Positions 60,719 to 64,000 of a stretch of DNA of 64,000 nucleotides are shown here, in pieces (position 1 is the stretch's first letter; the number at the start of each line of letters is the position of its first letter). Made by a program: the position numbers and the translations under genes. The notes beneath the pieces are model-generated. The model saw only the letters and a program-made list of their open reading frames with translations. It ran no database searches and was not told the DNA's origin. The stretch comes from Glycine soja (Eukaryota > Streptophyta > Magnoliopsida > Fabales > Fabaceae), in NCBI RefSeq assembly GCF_004193775.1, contig NC_041012.1, positions 9,321,223 through 9,385,222 of the forward strand, given 5' to 3'.

Positions 60719-63700
60719 ACAACAAAGAAAAAGAAAGCTCACCAGTAGTAGGGTGACTCAGCTGGAGAAGTTTACATACTGCATCGCCTAACTGAAAAGC
60801 ATCCGATATGTTGTCCCCTTCTGAGCAATAACATAACAAGCAGGTGACCTTCAAACCTTTAGCCTGATAAATTAAACCAAAACCTTATATCCATCAATCT
60901 ATATTAATTAATGCCCTATTTCTGCAATTTTGCAATGAAAAGATAAGGGATAACCACCCCGCTGGCGGATATTTAGGACCCTGAGTTAGTGAACACAATC
61001 TGTTTAAAAAAATAAATTTAACAATAACTATCATACATAAAAAGATAAAGACATGAACAGAGATAAAAGAAGAATAAGAAAATGGGGTAGTGGGCTCAAA
61101 CATATAAAACTAGGAGGTCCAAAATATAAAATTTTAAGATAAATATTTGAGATTTTATTTAAATAAAACAAGGAGGGTGCATTTGCTTAGTCTCACATGA
61201 GAATAGGTCAGGGAATGTAAATATAAAATTTTAAGAGAAATACTTATGATTTTATGTAAAATATAACATTTTAAGAAAAATACTTATGATTTTATTAAAA
61301 TGAGGTGCATTTGCCCACCCTCACATGAACATAGGTCCGCCATTGACCACTTCGCTTATCTTTTTTATTTTTTTATTTTAAAATAAAATGGTGAACAATT
61401 AAGCTATTATCTTTTACCATTCTCTGGCATGAAGATTTATTCTTTATATGAACACAAAATTCCTAATGCACATGGCATCACCTTTCACGGCATACAATCA
61501 AGGTAGAGCCTTCGAAGGTAGAGCCTTTATCATGGCATACAAACAAAATAGAGCATAACGTGTAGTAAGGAAAACTACTTCCAATTAGAAGGAATTCTTT
61601 TTAAAGAAAGTTCAGGACAACAGGAACAAATAAATCATAAAACAAATTTGTTACGTGATGAGAACATTTTTCCCTTCCTCATTTAAATGATTACAGGAGT
61701 GACAAGAAATATGGCATCATCAAATTTAAATGCATACAAGTTACCTTGAGAAAAGAAAAAAGTGCAGCAAAAGGCAAGCTAGCATAATAATTTTCTTCTT
61801 CTAGCTCATCTTCTACCGAAGTAATATCTTCCACAGTTACATTTCCTTCAGCTAAATCACTAAGATATTTCCAATGCATTTGAGAAGGGTCATACTCTTG
61901 AAGTTTCTTCCACCCAAGCTGTTCACAATTTTCATCTGTTCCATTGCTGTTGGAACTAGAAAGGTAATAAATCTGCAAACCACTAATATAATAGCCAATA
62001 GATATATCAGAATGGGAAGTATCGCAATGCAATTTCCTAAACCAGACAATCAAAGAAATAAATGAATTAAATATCTTAATTACAAATAAGTGCTATTTAA
62101 AAATATACTGCCTCACCTTGACATGTCAACTTTTTGCCATTTTCCAAAATCTAAGCTGGAGAGAACAACAATATGCTTCTTTCCACTACCAGCAAGAAAA
62201 TCAGCCATATTTTTTGCAAACTCAATCATCATACCCTATTCAAGTGATCATATATTAGTGCAATTTCTTCTTACAGATTCCAGAATTACTTATGTTAATT
62301 CCACCATGGAAGCTAATATAAAACATTTAGCTTGGAACTAACATTAAGGTAAGGTACATAGCGCAAAATAATCAAGAAGATTAATATTAACAAGTGGCAT
62401 GCGCAGTAAATTGTAAATTATTCCAGCCAAATCACTAGTCAAATACCCACAATTCTATGTTACTGTTGATTCATAAATTAGGAAGTAATTATACATATCA
62501 CTCTTTATAATTACACTAAGAATCAATCGCGTATTTGGCATGCATATCCTTTAAAATTGAAGTATCAATTTCAGATTTCAGAAAAGAGTTGTTCATATAA
62601 AGCACATCCTTGAATTTTTCCCCTCCATTTTTGAAGGGAGCAGCAAACCAACCACCACAGAAATATGCACAGCCTTGGGAAGTTTCTGATTAGAAGGGCA
62701 ACTGGCATGATGTTCAACAGGAAAATATACAAAAGCAATACTCTAGCAATATAACTATCCATCTATTAATAAACCAATGACAATCTATTGAAGGGAATAA
62801 TAACTAGGCAACAACCAGCAGAATCAGTCAATTTCACAAACTTGAATGACAGAAGAAAGGGGCCTGAAATTAATGCTCATGCATGCAAAAAATAAAAATA
62901 AAAAAGGTAACAATGTAACACTGAAATCTCAGCTTCTCCATATTTAATATTTACTACCAAGTACCAACAATTAAGCTTATAACGAACAATCCATACATTG
63001 CAAATGACTTAATGATACACTAGCCAGAAAACCAGCATATTAGACTCAGGCAAGCAATTTCAAATTAAAAGAACAACGTAGATGCTGACTTGGGCGATAC
63101 CTTAACCACCGGTGATCTCTGTTGGATGATAGTGAGAGCATTAGAAGGGGAATCATAAGCTGCAAAAAAGTGATAAGAAAGAGCAGAAAATATTAGGAGC
63201 AGGGAATTCGAGATTAAAAAGAAACAAATAATAAAAAGACACCAGCAAAGGAGCACCTTCAAGAGGAAGAGCCAGGTCTCCTTGAGGAAAGGGTCCATAA
63301 GCATCATTGCCAACACAGGGCAAAACGTTAGGATCATCCAAATACCCAACTCTCTCAGAACCCATTGATGAAATCAAAAGATCTGCAACTAGCTGCCCCA
63401 CATTGCCAATCGACAGAGCAGGCTGAAAACACACACAAATTACGATCATGCAACATTCATAGACACACTTAAGCACCAGACTAATAGTTAATAGTTGGGT
63501 ATAAAATTGAGCTAACCCCACATTTCTACTACAGCAATGGAATGAAAAGAAGAAGATAAAAGTTAATGTCTTTTTTGCAGAATAGAGAGATTATACACAA
63601 CGGTGTAAACGATAGAGAAATGAAATTGGAAATAAAGAGTGGGCGAAACCCTAAAAAATGAACACACCAAAATCAAAGTGGAGCAATCCTCGTGAAGGTG

Positions 63701-63727
63701 CTTGCCTTCTTCAGGAACGAACTCCAT
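60021..63727 (-). CDS. PSMG2: Proteasome assembly chaperone 2 (PAC2/PSMG2)
   Basis: Seven exons on the minus strand: 63727-63668, 63422-63257, 63159-63101, 62235-62117, 61982-61745, 60863-60743 and 60100-60021. The frame closes at 280 residues, the normal length. Motifs in order are MEFVPEEGK, PALSIGNVGQLVADLL, GSERVGYLDDPNVLPCVGND, AYGP, QQRSPVVKGMMIEF, HIVVLSSLDF, DELEEENYYASLPFAALFS, KVTCLLCYCSEGDNISDAF and the C-terminal GPPPDVSIF. With PAC1 this chaperone guides alpha-ring formation of the 20S proteasome in cytosol and nucleus. Exon 5 must use the acceptor ATATTAG, not the stronger-looking TTTGCAG 10 bases on, to stay in frame. Introns hold a long AT repeat and a hAT-type MITE. The nearest Arabidopsis gene by memory is At3g18940. 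Confidence 0.95.
60639..60716. repeat. (AT)n microsatellite in PSMG2 intron 6, about 39 units
   Basis: An uninterrupted TA tract of 78 bp, lying about 26 bp from the exon 6 donor inside the last intron. Confidence 0.97.
60958..61346. mobile_element. Possible hAT MITE in PSMG2 intron 5
   Basis: The left end CGCTGGCGGATATTTAGG and the right end, in reverse complement CAATGGCGGACCTATG, share the TGGCGGA core of many plant hAT ends. ACCACCCC before and ACCACTTC after agree at 6 of 8 positions. The interior repeats a phrase with AAATATAAAATTTTAAGA, then a GGTGCATTTGC block, two or three times. It is tentative. Confidence 0.45.
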
Positions 63728-64000
63728 TTTCTAAGCTAATGCTGAAATTTGTTACTTTGTCACACACGAAGAAGCTTCAGCTCTTTCTGCCTTTGCTATT
63801 CTTTTCAGCTGTTTTCAATTTTTCTGATCAACGTCAAGTTTTCAACTTGAGGAAGACGAAACACAGGATCATCATGTGGGCTTCTGAATACGGGCCTCTG
63901 TTGGGCTTCTTAAGGGCCTAAAAACATACTCGCGCGGCCCATGTTATTCCCAGTCTCCAGATTTTTCTTACTACAAAAATATGCTTGACAGCAGCAAGTT
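63728..64000. other. Right edge: PSMG2 promoter region
   Basis: The sequence upstream of PSMG2 to the window end. Beyond the site II motifs I see no gene. The open frame at 63658-63921 overlaps exon 1 on the other strand and has no family features. Confidence 0.55.
63877..63941 (-). promoter_or_regulatory. Site II-type motifs upstream of PSMG2
   Basis: TGGGCT occurs at 63877-63882 and 63902-63907, and GGCCCA (TGGGCC on the minus strand) at 63936-63941, all 150-215 bp upstream of the ATG. An AAACCCTAA telo-box lies at 63646-63654 in the first intron. This set is typical of housekeeping genes active in dividing cells, as expected for a proteasome chaperone. Confidence 0.55.

Noticed and set aside
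60594..60854. Minus-strand open frame with Ile-Tyr repeats
   Set aside because: It is PSMG2 exon 6 reading through its donor into the TA microsatellite; only the exon part is real.

Overview
The window is nuclear DNA from a legume, almost certainly soybean (Glycine max or its wild relative). The basis is AT-rich spacers, GT-AG introns, plant gene families, and a class-1 haemoglobin at the left end whose spliced 161-residue product matches the soybean non-symbiotic haemoglobin as I remember it. I rebuilt exon structures by hand from splice sites, reading phase and family alignment. All of them close in frame.

Layout: (1) 0-10 kb: a LINE remnant with a perfect 19-bp target duplication, the haemoglobin gene (+), an intronless PADRE/DUF4228 gene (-), a long empty AT-rich spacer and a second LINE remnant carrying a broken RNase H domain. 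(2) 11-24 kb: an intronless DC1 zinc-finger gene (-), an intronless P-class PPR gene (+), a three-exon CASP-like 5C gene (-) and the 54-codon TOM6 gene (-). (3) 24-34 kb: hAT transposon debris, then an intronless ATL-type RING-H2 E3 ligase (+). (4) 34-45 kb: a 19-exon long-chain acyl-CoA synthetase resembling LACS2 (+), with a tRNA-Ile relic in intron 1, then a four-exon COR413 plasma-membrane gene (-). (5) 45-60 kb: transposon-rich, with long inverted-repeat elements, a MULE-type element with a 9-bp duplication, a truncated LINE, and a TIR element carrying a cut-down kinase fragment. A two-exon CYP74C hydroperoxide lyase-like gene (-) lies in the middle. (6) 60-64 kb: a seven-exon proteasome assembly chaperone 2 gene (-).

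The genes are not one pathway. They cover NO/oxygen chemistry (haemoglobin), oxylipins (CYP74C), cutin and lipid activation (LACS2), cold response (COR413), mitochondrial import (TOM6), organelle RNA processing (PPR) and proteasome biogenesis (PSMG2). What links them is ancestry: from remembered Arabidopsis locus numbers, neighbours here fall into three Arabidopsis blocks that interleave along the window, as expected from gene loss after ancient polyploidy.

I found no clearly new biological system. The best leads are the gene-fragment-carrying TIR elements, the interleaved synteny, a GC-AG intron in the COR413 gene, and a transposon insertion close upstream of the haemoglobin gene.
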